Source: Chinchilla lanigera
Lineage: Eukaryota; Chordata; Mammalia; Rodentia; Chinchillidae
NCBI RefSeq assembly: GCF_000276665.1
Contig: NW_004955438.1
Location: 6,604,996 to 6,668,995 of the forward strand
Length of the DNA stretch: 64,000 nt
Reading direction: 5' to 3'
In this document: in pieces, positions 48,007 to 59,110 of the stretch
Layout of the letters: every line of letters starts with the position of its first letter
Numbering within the stretch: position 1 is the stretch's first letter
The notes under the pieces: model-generated
Told to the model about the DNA's origin: nothing
What the model saw: the letters and a program-made list of their open reading frames with translations, nothing else
The model's database searches: none
Translations under genes and position numbers: made by a program

Positions 48007-49493
48007 TTTTCACCCAATCTTTGATAAAGGGGCCAATCAAACTCACTGGAAGAATGATAGCCTCTTTAATAAATGGTGCTCGAAAAATTGGCTTAATACC
48101 TGCCAAAAACTGAAAATAGACCCAAGCCTATCACCATGCACCAAACTCAAGTCAAAATGGTTCACAGATCTCAATATTAAACCAGAAACACTAAATCTAT
48201 TGGAAGAGAAAGTAGGTAAAAACCTCGAAGACATAGGGGTAGGCAGAGAGTTCATGAATAAAAACCAAATTGCACGTGAAACACTTGAAAGAATCAACAA
48301 GTGGGATCTCATCCTACTGAAAAGTTTCTGCACATCTAAAGAAATCACCAGCAGAGTCAAAAGAAAACCCACAAACTTGGAAAAAATTTTAGCTGATTGT
48401 CCCTCAGACAAAGGGCTTCTATCTAGAACATATAAAGAATTAAAAAATTTCAGCCCCTCCAAATTCAAAGACCCAATCCAAAAATGGGCAGCTGAGATGA
48501 ATACACATTTCTCAGACCAGGAGATACAAATGGCAAATAAATATATGAGAAAATGTTCAACATCATTAGTCATTCGAGAAATGCAAATTAAAACAACACT
48601 AAGATTCCACCTTACCCCAGTAAGAATGGCTAGCATTAAGAGATCAACCAATAACAAATGCTGGTGAGGCTGTGGAGAAATAGGAACCCTTCTCCACTGC
48701 TGGTGGGAATGCAGACTAGTGAAACCACTGTGGAAATCAGTTTGGAGATTCCTCCGAAAACTAGGTTTAGAGGTCCCATTCAACCCAGCTATCCCCCTGC
48801 TGGGTATTTTCCCAGAAGATCTAAAAACATCATATCACAGTGATATATGTGCACCTATGTTCATAACAGCACAATTTGTAATTGCTAAAATGTGGAAGCA
48901 ACCCAAATGTCCATCCACCGAGGATTGGATAAGAAAATTATGGTACTTTTATATAATGGAATATTACTCAGCTGTAAAGAAAGATAAACTCGAGGCCTTT
49001 ATATTTAAATGGTCACAACTAGAGACCATACTCATAAGTGAAATAAATCAAACATACATGTGCAAGCACCGCATTGTGTCACTAGTGTAAAACTTGAAAG
49101 AGTTAATTTAAACTCGGAGGTATGATAGACACTGTGAAATGATAGGAAACCACTGAAGAATAAAGGGCTTCTGGGATGTGGGAAAAGAGAAGGGAAAGAA
49201 GGAGAAATTTTGTATGTATGTATATACAGGATAGTTAACATGGTTGTTCTTCTGTCTTCTATTTCTATGCTGAAAGAAACTGTCAATGAGTCTTTGGTTG
49301 ACCAGTATTGCATGTCTATATCTGTTTTCATGAGAAGCCACTTTGAAGATATCAATATGTAATACAACCACCATTGTTAATTCCCTACCACTTTGTTTGT
49401 AACTCTGTATTGTCTGTATTGTGCTTGTGATATGTTGTAAAATGTTGTATGTCTGTTAATGTTTCCCTCCTTTTATCTTTAAAATAAAAAAAA
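48007..49493 (+). mobile_element. L1 LINE, 5'-truncated, best-preserved copy
   Basis: It contains the last third of ORF2 and a 3' UTR of about 400 bp ending in an A-rich tail (49480-49493). The 3' UTR defines the family found also at 14120, 35228, 38090, 44060 and 56565. The possible target-site repeat ataagag occurs at 47897-47903 and 49494-49500, that is, around the ID plus L1 rather than around the L1 alone. Confidence 0.96.
48019..49090 (+). pseudogene. L1 ORF2 C-terminal region, one internal stop
   Basis: One frame stays open from 48019 to the natural TAA at 49088-49090 except for a TGA at 48666-48668. The stop falls at the Arg codon normally found after Asn-Lys-Cys-Trp, consistent with CGA to TGA decay. 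The product would be the C-terminal part of the L1 endonuclease/reverse-transcriptase protein. Visible landmarks are Phe-Asp-Lys-Gly near the start, Lys-Cys-Ser-Thr-Ser-Leu-x-Ile-Arg-Glu-Met-Gln, the cysteine-rich Cys-Gly-x5-Leu-Leu-His-Cys-Trp-x2-Glu-Cys segment after the stop, and Met-Glu-Tyr-Tyr-Ser-Ala near the end. Endonuclease and RT domains are absent, so it cannot retrotranspose on its own. Confidence 0.92.
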
Positions 49494-49859
49494 ATAAGAG
49501 GTATACTCACCTGTATTTATAAATACAGTGAAGTCACTTCAGCAAGCTAATACAAAATGATTATAGCGATCTAAAATAAAAAAGATTGAAAGAACAAACC
49601 TTTCTTAATTTATAGTGATGAATTAACATACACAAAATGGTAAAAATTATACTCTTTTTAAATAAGAAAAGTTTACAAAAATGAACCATTCAGTCTTAGC
49701 AAAAGATCTACAATGTTCAAAGAAATGAAATCATTAACTAATACTCAACCGTATGCTCTTTAACTTCAGTGCAAAGCAATCAATAACTTCTTACTCATGA
49801 AAATGGCAAACTTCACCTCTCTATGACTCCCATCACCTGGGTTAAATAGTGCCTTTGCA

Positions 49860-49980
49860 ACCACATGTGTGGTGTATGCCTGGAACCCCAGGACTGAGGG
49901 AGGATAAGACAGGAGGGATACAAGTTCATGTCCCGAATGCATACCCTGATGGGACTCTGCCTCTAAAGAAATGAAGAAAG
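49860..49980 (+). mobile_element. B1-like SINE, diverged
   Basis: 'catgtgtggtgtatgcctgg', 'ccaggactgagggagg', 'acaagttcatgtcc' and 'gggactctgcctctaaag' follow the B1 plan with many differences. Confidence 0.7.
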
Positions 49981-50038
49981 AGAGAGAAAGAAAGAGAGAA
50001 GCAGAGAGAGGGTGAGGAAGAGGGAGGGAGCAAGAGAA
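49978..50038. repeat. Purine-rich (GA)n low-complexity tract
   Basis: GAGA/GAAA units continuing from the B1 tail. Confidence 0.88.
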
Positions 50039-50095
50039 CAGTTACTGGAGATTTAGCTCTGTGCTCCCGGTTTTGATCCCTGCTACCAAAGACAA
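50039..50095 (+). mobile_element. ID-type SINE remnant, internally deleted
   Basis: 'ctggagatttagctct' joined to 'ggttttgatccctgctacca': both ends of an ID body are present, but the middle is missing. Confidence 0.6.
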
Positions 50096-51215
50096 ACATA
50101 GCGCCTTTTCAAAAGTGCTACAGTTTCCACAGGGAAGCTAACTCAGTTGTCAAACCACCTCCAGATTCTGCATCCTTTCTAGCAATATTTTTTCAATTCT
50201 TTTAAGCACCTTATTTAAAACTTTATCTACATTCTACTGGTTTTAAGGTACTTTTGTTCCATAATCCAGTATTTGATTGTATTTCTATAACTTGTAGTTT
50301 CATCCATTAGTTTTACTTTGGTGGTTGCCCCCCCCCCGTGATAATAAAGGGATCTTGATCTGGCCCTCTTGATTTAACACTGCAGGGAAGGCTCTGTTCC
50401 CTCCCTACACCCTCTGACCGACAAACCCACACACTTTCCTACTCTGAATTTGTCAACACTTTTCTCTTTGATAAGGGCCAGCCTAACTTCTATGTTCTGT
50501 CAGGCAAACTAGTTTATTTAACCATTTCCCAGTCTAATTATTCAAATACAAGATGATAAAAAATTTCATATTTTCCACTAATTTTATCTGATAATGTAAC
50601 AAGAAATATAAAAATAACAATTTTATCAAATTTATTCAACCCAAGAATCAACTGGTTGAAATACCAACTTTCCCAGCTACACTTGGGACAGACAGTGCAC
50701 AAGCAAACCCCCTGCCCAATGATGCTGGGGCAGCTGTTGAGTGGTTAACTTTGTCTCTCATCAAACAGATGGCAAATATGTACAATTTTGTTACTCTTAA
50801 TGGGTAATCTTTGTATTTTAAAAAGAAAGTAAAACAGAAATACATTTGATTAATTTTTATTGAGAGAACACGATTGGAAAACAGTTTGTCTATAAATTTT
50901 ATGTTCTTGTTTAAGGTTACAAGAAATAAAGAGAACAAAGTTGCTATGACCAGTAGGCTAGGTTGACATATAATTTTATCATTGGTGAAGACTTTGTTAT
51001 AGACGTGAGTACCTGGAGCCTTGGCTTGCAAGACATTCAAATGCAGCATTAGACTAGCTACTTTTTGATTATCTATTGATTCTGTTGCAGGTAAATAAAT
51101 AGAGTGCCTATCAGAAAAGATAGCAGAGAGTTTCATGTGCTTTCTTTCAGTAAGTAAGAGAAATGGGTTGAATGCTCGATTGAGGATAGTAACCCTAATA
51201 TTCTCTCTCTCTCTG
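50096..51215. other. Unassigned sequence with a C10 run
   Basis: A run of ten C (50328-50337) is the only simple feature. The 162-codon minus-strand frame at 50648-51136 lacks coding hallmarks I can name. Confidence 0.35.
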
Positions 51216-51219
51216 CCTC

Positions 51220-51221
<2 letters not shown>

Positions 51222-51250
<29 letters not shown>

Positions 51251-51398
51251 GTATTTTTGAGAGAGGGTCTTACTACATAGTCCAGGCTGGCCTTGAACTC
51301 ATTTATGTAGTCCAGGCTGGCCTTGAACACACAAGGATCCTCCTGCCTCAGCCTCCCAACTGCTGGGATTATAGGAGTGTGCCACCATGCCCAGCACA
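51222..51398 (-). mobile_element. B1-like SINE, antisense, with visible internal duplication
   Basis: A T run (A tail, 51224-51250) precedes 'gagagagggtcttactacat'. The module 'tagtccaggctggccttgaa' then appears twice (51278-51297 and 51308-51327), followed by 'ctcctgcctcagcctcccaa' and 'ccaccatgcccagca'. It is a young-looking copy. Confidence 0.95.
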
Positions 51399-54300
51399 TT
51401 AACCCTAATAGTCTTATATACCCAATAAGCAATTATCCTGAATAAAAGAATTTACCAGATTTTTAATATTTGGGTTTATGAAAATGACAATGTGAGTAAA
51501 TATTTTCAACACTGCTCTTGGAAATGATGAATATCAGGAGCAAAGATCACTTACTACAGCCAGTATGTTCTACATATTTTGACTGTGAAATTTTACTATT
51601 CTGATTATTAAAAGAAATTAAGTTTAATATATTAATTTTCACTTTAAAAAGTTTATTTATTAGAATAGTTTGGCTTTATTTGACTCAGGTTAGAATAATT
51701 GAATACAAGCTATTAAGCATGATAAAAAGTAATAATTTCTTTCTAGGTAAAATAGTGCATTAATTTAATTGGAAAATTAGAATATTTAAAATATTATTGC
51801 ATGTTATTTCTAAAGTATCCATATTTTTGCAGTTAGTCTAACTTCTTGTGCTCTGATATGAGTCAACAAGTGCTTGCAGTTTTGTGTATCTGTAAGTCTT
51901 TATCACAATAAGTATTTTATCAGCCACTGACTATTCTACTTTTAATCTTTCACCTGAGATGTTTATTTTCCTTTTGAGGATTTGTTGGGATGTAAATGAA
52001 GAATCAAGCAGCAAGCGAGAGGTGATTGCAAAAAAATAGCTGGAACCCCCAGAAGTGAATTTGAAAACATGATTCTATTTTTGTCCCAGTTTTTTATTTT
52101 CTACAGAGAGATCTATGATAATTATAGAAATATTTTAAATATTTTATTTAGGATGTTTTTTGACAAATCATCTATTTTTCTTTATGAGGAAAGCAGTGGA
52201 AAATATTTCCAAGGAAATTCTCTTGATAAGATTACTACATGTGGATAGAAACAGTGTAAGATAACAAAATGGTGTGTATTTGTTTATTTTTAATTGTTTC
52301 AGATTTTGCATCTTCTGTTTCTCGAAGACTCACACAAAATAAGTAGCTTCAAGCAAGCTAGAAACATGGTATACAGCTTAAGGAATCGAAGTGTTCCATT
52401 ATTTTGTTATCCAGATTACACTGCAGAATTAGCCGCATTGCAGAATTAGCATCACACAAGTGATGAAGACATTCAAACAGATGAAGAGCAATAACATTAC
52501 CATGGAACAGACAGAGGGCCAGGAATGGAACAGAATAATAAGTCATGTTTTCCCTTATTTTTTTCCAAAGCAATTGGAGGAAATGCATTGGGATATGAGC
52601 TTTGCAAGAATTCATTTTATATACTTAGTGCCAATATCAAATATCTAGCTGATAACTTATAATTAACATATATTTTATTAATTAGATAATAGTATCAATG
52701 TGATACATTTTAAAAAATGGCACATGGTTCCCTTCAGGCTGTGATTTTCCATAGGTATTAACACAGCATGTACCAAAATTATAGGACCATAAATTTAAAT
52801 GCAGATGTACTAAAGTAGAATTTCAGGTTGGAGGTGGAAATGGTTTCTAACAACAAAAATGTTAACAAATTGTATAGATGATTTTTAAACATATTGAACA
52901 TTAACCATAATTTGGAGAAATAATCAGTTTAACAGTTTCAATAAAATATATGCTAAATTCCTAAAGATACTGTCTACTAAATATGTGTAAAAATATGTGA
53001 TACTATGAAGTTTTCTTTATCAGGGAAGGTCTTAGTTATCTAGGAGTTTACAGTCTATCTATACATATGAGAAATATAAATATACAAATTAATAATAATA
53101 TTTTAAATTTTTTAACAATACAAATTAATAATAATAATAATTAATAATAATAATAACACAGGGGAAATATCAGCTCAGGTATATCCCTTCAGATTTGACA
53201 CAAATATTTTCCATATCCTAAGAACTGAAAGGAAATTTTCCCTCAGGTTGTCTTGGCTAAGAAAGACTTCTAAAAAAAGGAGCAAGATGTGAGTGCTGTT
53301 CTTGTTTTTAGTGCTTAAAATCATGCTGTATTAAAGCTGAGAATAAATTTCTCAATACTGCTTTTTATAGCTTGTCTATTAACACTTCATTTGGTCTAAA
53401 TTTATTCTAGGCTTCATTTAATCAATTAGTTTATACATATGGGAAGTGAAGATTGAATGTGTTTTATAATTCTTATCAGATATGCACATTAATACCCATA
53501 AGTGGAGAATCCTCTGAAATTAACTGACTCTCTCACTTCAACAGGCAGTGAAGGCAATTTTGGGGAATTTATTTATCGAGCAGATTTCCACCAGGAGATC
53601 ACTTTGGGCAGTGATACGTGAATTTGAAAGTGAGGATGTTATTCTGCACTCTTAAGATAAAACAAACCACAGAAAAAGAGAAGGGTGTTCATGATCTGAG
53701 GAGAGAGAATTAATATCAGTACATATTTTAATTTAGATTAACTTCTCAACCTTCCACTGTGCTGTTATTTTCTACCTTTCCTTTGAATAGCTCAAGTGAT
53801 TACATACTTTTTGCATAAACTTTGCATTATATTTAATTTGTAATTTCAGTAGACATAACACATCTCTTCATGATGCCCCTCTCAAGGTTCCCCCAAAGTT
53901 TCCGTAGAAATCAAGTCATATAATCACAGTGAAAACTAATCAGCTTCACTTGTGAGAAAGGAAGCACGTCAGGGAAAGTAAATAGAAGCAGTAAATCAGG
54001 AGACAATTGAGAAGGCAAACAGAACACCGAGGTTACTAAATAATCCAGAAGAGGTGGGAGCAGAGGCACTCACAGAATTAACCTTTTGCTACATTCTGTG
54101 ATCGCATTCTTTACTGTCTCACTGCTTGGAATGCACTCTGCCTGCTAATTAGAATGGAACGAGTACATTTCCCTTCCTATGCTACAAGCAACTTTAAGGT
54201 AATGGTCATGATCATTCTGTATTCCATTTTGCCCTTGGTAATGAATGCATGGAAGCAGAGATGAGGAAACATTTGTTTATCTATGGCTGTTGTTTTTCCC

Positions 54301-54695
54301 CCAACTCTTTTTTTTTAAAGTTGCTTTTATTAAACCACTAGTGAAGATTACTATAGCTCTTTAGTGCATTCATAGGAGTTTTTAAATTATGTTAAATCTT
54401 CTATTAGGCAATTTAAAGTATTTTATTTAAAAACAAATGTTTAGTGGTTGTATTATTATTATTAATAATTATAATGAAAGCTTATTATTTAAACGTTCTT
54501 GTTTTTCTTGACTTACTATTCTATTGTCCTTTAGAATTGATCTGACTTTTTATCATATTAAAAGATAAAAATGATAAGTTATAATTATATGATCATTTTT
54601 CCCTTAAAGGATTACTTTTCTTCAATGAGAGGTATTTGTTTCTATATATCTAGATATCAAGAAATGATGCCACATTATAAATTAGTGTGATGTGT
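51399..54695. other. Long unassigned tract
   Basis: About 3.3 kb without a recognised SINE, L1 or LTR. It includes (AAT)n at 53085-53158 and GC-average, complex-looking sequence at 53540-53700 and 53870-54290. A 12-bp repeat tgcagaattagc occurs twice near 52422-52450. Confidence 0.4.
53085..53158. repeat. (AAT)n microsatellite, interrupted
   Basis: TAA/AAT units on both sides of a T-rich interruption at about 53100-53118. Confidence 0.9.
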
Positions 54696-54699
54696 TATT

Positions 54700-55025
54700 T
54701 AGATTTCCACTATCATAACAAATGAATCAATTTAAAATAGGAATGGTTTATTTTAGTTCATAGTTGGGGAATTTTGCTCCAGGAGTGACTGAGTCCATTG
54801 CATTTCACCCTACGGAAGCTGATATTTCTGGGAAGGGAGCATGCATAGGAGGAAGCTGCTCAACTCAAATCAGCTAGGAGCACGAATCTGGTGACCTAAG
54901 TAAGACCTCTCATTAGGCACCACCTCTCAAAGGTACGTACCACCTTTGAGTAGCACCAAGCTGAGAACTAAGCCTTTAACACATGAGCCCTTTGAGACAT
55001 CCTGGAATCAAGCCACAATACATGA
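54700..55025 (-). repeat. MaLR-type LTR, antisense
   Basis: 'cactatcataacaaatgaat', 'tggtttattttagttcatag', 'ggaggaagctgctcaactca', 'taggcaccacctctcaaagg', 'cctttaacacatgagccctt' and 'atcaagccacaatacatg' follow the antisense order of these LTRs. Confidence 0.7.
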
Positions 55026-55047
55026 GAGAAAAATAACTACAAAATAG

Positions 55048-55148
55048 AGCTACAGGTACAGCTCAGTGGTAGACCTAGGGTGTGTTTGCCTAGGGTGTGT
55101 ATGAAGCCTTGAATTCAACGCCCAACATCAAATAAATAAATAAATAAA
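55048..55148 (+). mobile_element. ID-type SINE, diverged
   Basis: 'gagctacaggtacagctcag', 'tggtagacctaggg', a short duplicated 'ctagggtgtgt', then 'cttgaattcaacgcccaaca' and an (AAAT)n tail. Confidence 0.75.
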
Positions 55149-55317
55149 TTCCTAAAGAATATAAATCATATATTAATTCATTAAGGGTTATTAGCTACTG
55201 AGACCACCAGGCAAATTTTTTTTTAAATGATATTTCTGTCTGGTATATCTGTCCAGTATAAAGAAGCACTTCCAACAGAAAAAAACCTGTTTGTCCCATA
55301 ATTGTTTTTTCATTATA

Positions 55318-55362
55318 AGAGTCTGAACCAGGGCCTTTGCATTGAGCTACATCCCCAACTCA
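55318..55362 (-). mobile_element. ID-type SINE remnant, antisense
   Basis: 'ctgaaccagggcctttgcat' joined to 'tgagctacatccccaactc' is an ID body with its middle deleted. Confidence 0.6.
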
Positions 55363-55965
55363 TTTTTTGAGGGAAATGAGGGACAATCTCACCAAGCTGT
55401 TAAATTTTCAAGACTGCAATTTTAGGTTTTAGTTCTATCCAATTGGCTAACAGAAAGACAGGAGCATGGTTGGCTTAGTGTTCCCCATGATTTTTGTTGG
55501 GAACAAATGCTATAGGGATTTTGTATGTTATTTTAAAAATTAGCCTGGAATTTATTGCTGCAAACTAGAAAAAAAGAATTTAAAATGCTCACCCATTTTC
55601 TATATTTCCTGGTGAAAAATAACATGATTTTTATTACTGATATCCTGTGACATATGTAGAAAGTACATAGGTGACATACTCAAACATTATTTTTAGATGA
55701 AGGATTTTTACTATCTAACATGGATTTCAAAACTCAACTTTAGCAAAAGAGTAAAGATAGGTTAGACTGGTTCTCTCACTGGACTACTTAGAGAGATATA
55801 GATTGTCCACTTTTTCAAACATTCTATAATGTTTCGAAGACTTTCAGCAATTGTACCAATAAGTATTGACTAACATAATTTATAAATTTTGACATAAACC
55901 TTTTAAGTTAAATAATATGTAACAGAGTAAAACACAATAGAATAGAATATTAATTAGAAACTCAA
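55363..55965. other. Unassigned sequence
   Basis: No feature recognised. Confidence 0.35.
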
Positions 55966-55969
55966 CCAG

Positions 55970-56480
55970 AGTGTCACTTGGGAATAACATGGTTGTGTGT
56001 TATGAGGCAATCTATTAATATAATCTGTCAGTATAATAGAATCAAAAAGCTGAATGATTATTTTGGTAAGTTCAGGAGAGATGCAGGAAAAATATCACAC
56101 AAGACAACATGACTATTAATTTATGTGAAAAACATTCAGTAAAACAACCAGTACCACATGTAATGTAATTAAACTTACACATGTCCCATTGGGTGCACAC
56201 TAACACTCACACATATATACACACAGACACACATACACACATAAGCTGCAGAGCTGGGACCTTATTTCATAAGACACACAAGAAGTTCTCCACAAAATCA
56301 GCAAGTTATGCATAACCATAACCTCTAGAATCATTTAACAACTGATATGAAATATTACCTAATATAATGAGTAATAAAAAAGCACTAAAATTTCTAATTG
56401 CATATGATGTAATTATACATTTGAAAATCAAATAGAATTAATGAATTGAAAAACTATTTTAACAAACAACTTACTAATGT
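55970..56480 (+). mobile_element. Probable L1 ORF2 remnant
   Basis: Scattered matches to ORF2 order: 'gattattttggtaagttcag' plus 'gagatgcaggaaaaatatca' resemble the 'catctcaatagatgcagaaa' segment, and 'gcatatgatgtaattatac' resembles the segment coding Ala-Asp-Asp-Met-Ile. Heavily decayed. A CA-rich patch sits at 56200-56245. Confidence 0.42.
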
Positions 56481-56564
56481 AAAAGGGATAGTATTCCTGA
56501 CTGCCTTATAGTGATTTGTAAAAACCACATTATTAATTGTTCAAGCAAAGAAACAAGGGAAAAA

Positions 56565-56838
56565 ATATGTACACACAGGATAGCTAAGATAGCTGCACTA
56601 CTAATTTCTATTGTTTTATTGAAAGAAACAATTAATGTTCAATTGTTTGATCAATCTTATATACCTATATTTGTTTAACTCAGTAACCAATTTGGAAATA
56701 ACAATATGTAATACAGCTAACATTGTTAATTTCCTATCATCTTGTCTGAAATTATGTATTGCTTCTATTTTGGTGTTTTTTTGTTTATGTCTGTTTGTTT
56801 GTTAATTTGTTTTCCTTCTTTATCTTTAAAATTAAAAA
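56565..56838 (+). mobile_element. L1 3' UTR fragment
   Basis: 'cacacaggatagctaagata', 'gaaagaaacaattaatgttc', 'aacaatatgtaatacagcta' and 'ttaatttcctatcatcttgt' align with 49220-49400, ending in a similar 'ttatctttaaaattaaaaaa'. Confidence 0.88.
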
Positions 56839-56927
56839 AGTGTTGAAAATTTTTCAAGATGATGGATGTATTATTTAAAATTTGAAATTGACTACATTTA
56901 CATTAGCAAGAGTTATAAATTCTGGCA

Positions 56928-57268
56928 CCCTCCTCAAGTCTCACGTGATTGGAGGTGGATCACAGAGACACTATATTCATCAATGCATTAACCCACTGAT
57001 AAATTAGAATTGAAGTTGATGTTTAGAGGTGGATCCTCACTGGGGAAGGCAGGTCGCCAGGGGCAACATATGGAAAGGTGCAGCTATCACTCTGGTTCTT
57101 CCACTCTCTCAGCTTCTTGTTTGCTGTGGTTTAAGCAACTTTCATCCACTCTGCAATTTTTGCCTTAGAGCCAGACAACAATGGGCTGAAAGCTCTGAAA
57201 CCATGAACCAAAATAAACATTTTGTTCTTTAAATTGCATATGTCAGGGACATTGTGCTAGGAAAGCAA
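56928..57268 (+). repeat. MaLR-type LTR
   Basis: 'ctcctcaagtctcacgtgat', 'ttagaggtggatcctcactg', 'agccagacaacaatgggctg', 'aaaccatgaaccaaaataaa' (polyadenylation region) and a final 'tcagggacattgtgctagga' parallel the plus-strand LTR at 27640-28150. Confidence 0.65.
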
Positions 57269-57299
57269 ATGCGAGTCATGCATAAGCATATCATTGGTA

Positions 57300-57645
57300 A
57301 CAGAAAATAAAATCTATGTGCAGCATTATTCACAATCACTAAAACATGTAAGCAACCCAGGAGCTCATGAACAGATGAATGGATAAACAGCATATTGTCA
57401 ATGTGTATGCCTATATAATTTTATATATTTTTTTCTATATACATTTGTAAATGGTTTATATATTATATGTATTTTGTATATGTTGTGGTGTTATATATTT
57501 CATATATATATGATGGAGTGCTATTTAGCCTATAAAGGAAAGTATTCTGCATGATACAACATTGATGACCCATGAGGACACTCCTTAATAAATACTACGT
57601 CATTGGAATCCTACAGATACAATTTGTTGCACACTTGTGTACTTT
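57300..57645 (+). mobile_element. L1 ORF2 end fragment with internal TA expansion
   Basis: 'tgcagcattattcacaatca', 'catgtaagcaacccaggag', 'gaacagatgaatggataaac' then, after about 100 bases of TA-rich sequence (57410-57510), 'atatgatggagtgctattta' and 'gataca'-type ORF2 end. The order matches the L1 ORF2 C-terminus. Confidence 0.8.
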
Positions 57646-57694
57646 TCTGATCAATCATCTATTATTATGGTTAAGATCTGTGGACATTTGGCAT

Positions 57695-57860
57695 GGCTCC
57701 ATAAGTTTGAACTCTGGTTTTACTATTTAGTAGATCACATAACTGGTCAGGTGAGTCTTCTGTGCCTCAAGTAATTATTTCACAAAATAAAAGCATTAAT
57801 ATCTTCCAATGGGAATATGTTGAGAAAAATATTTTCCCTAAAATGTGGTAAGGACTCAAA
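57695..57860 (+). mobile_element. MIR SINE
   Basis: 'gtttgaactctggttttact', 'tagatcacataactggtcag', 'ctgtgcctcaagtaattatt' and 'aaaataaaagcattaatatc' follow the MIR core order. Confidence 0.6.
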
Positions 57861-58335
57861 GTAGGTTTTTAACATGATTTTCCACATCGTACAAAATGTA
57901 TTAGGATAAAGTTCATGTTAACTTTTGCATACTACAACGGGCAGTGATCCAGCAGGAAATCTGGACTGCATTTTACTTCAGTTTTGTTAAGTGAATTAAC
58001 ATATAAATGATTAATGCCTGTATTCTGACCAAAGGTTGCCTTTTGTGCAGTGTTCACCAGGCCCCGTATAAGACATTACATACTTTTTATTAAGGCCCAT
58101 GAGTTGGAGCATTTTAATTTTGGGAAATAAAGACTACAGATTAAATTTTTTTTCCTAAATTTCCTCATTGATAAAGAAATAGAGTAGAAGTAAAAGGCAA
58201 AAATAATCATCCTAAATTAACTTTTGTTTTCCTTGACTCCACTCTTTGTCCCACTCATGAGAGGTAATAATTTTTACCAATTCTTCCTTTCACTTGTTTT
58301 GGAATCTGATATTAACTACATTCAAGTATTTCTTG
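57861..58335. other. Unassigned sequence
   Basis: No feature recognised. Confidence 0.35.
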
Positions 58336-58337
58336 TC

Positions 58338-58400
58338 CTCTGTTTTTTGTTTTTGTTTTTGTTTTTGTTTTTTGGTACCGGGAATTGAACTCAGGAACAT
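58338..58400 (-). mobile_element. ID-type SINE, truncated, antisense
   Basis: The tail is a (GTTTTT)n run at 58342-58373, followed by 'ttggtaccgggaattgaact' and 'caggaaca', the 3' third of an ID on the minus strand. The rest of the body is absent. Confidence 0.85.
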
Positions 58401-59010
58401 TAAAATGTTGAACTATTTAATGACTTAGTCTTCAGATGACTCTTCATTATGTAAGTTGAGCAATTTCTCTCATAACATGTAAAATACTTTTAGTTTCACT
58501 GTTTTCTATAAATTCCAGCTTATTGTCTTTTCTAATAATTTTCTTATCTTCAGATTGTTTTCTGGGGCTTTTTTTATAACTATGAGAAAAAAACCAACAA
58601 CAAAGGCAGCATTCTATCACCATTGCTTGTAATACAAATGACATTTTCATTACACTAGGTGAATGAGCTACACAGTATGTGAGATTTTTGATGTACAGTG
58701 AAACAAACATGGAGGATTAATGACAGCTTAAGTGAAAATCTGTTGTTTTCTTGACAATTTTATTTATGTATGAGAATAGTTTTAGATTTATGCAGATGTT
58801 ATGAAGTTAGTACTGAGAATCCCAAACAGCACACAACTTGGTTGCCTTATGAATAATATTTCACATCAGTATGTTGGATTTGTTATAATTAATGAAGTTT
58901 TTCTGATTCATAATAATTAAATACAGGTCATACAATATTTAGGCTTCATTAGTCTTTTACCAATACCCTTTGTCTGTTCTAGGATCTCATTCAGGCTAGC
59001 CTGAATATAT

Positions 59011-59110
59011 NNNNNNNNNNNNNNNNNNNNNNNNNNNNNNNNNNNNNNNNNNNNNNNNNNNNNNNNNNNNNNNNNNNNNNNNNNNNNNNNNNNNNNNNNN
59101 NNNNNNNNNN
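59011..59110. other. Assembly gap, 100 N
   Basis: Exactly 100 unresolved bases, the usual placeholder for a gap of unknown size. Both flanks read as one old L1 3' UTR. Confidence 0.99.

Noticed and set aside
48043..48783. 246-codon minus-strand frame
   Set aside because: It is the antisense shadow of the L1 ORF2 C-terminus, which is the real reading direction.
50648..51136. 162-codon minus-strand frame, the longest outside the L1
   Set aside because: Composition is typical of AT-rich non-coding DNA (runs of Phe, Leu, Lys). No family recognised, and its N-terminus is not near any promoter-like feature.
52422..52450. Two copies of tgcagaattagc spaced by 17 bases
   Set aside because: Too short and isolated. 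A local slippage duplication explains it, and no CRISPR-like array or regulatory context exists.
51399..54695. Possible gene desert enhancer cluster
   Set aside because: As a whole interval this cannot be supported without conservation data. Only the sub-segment at 53540-54290 is kept as a low-score finding.
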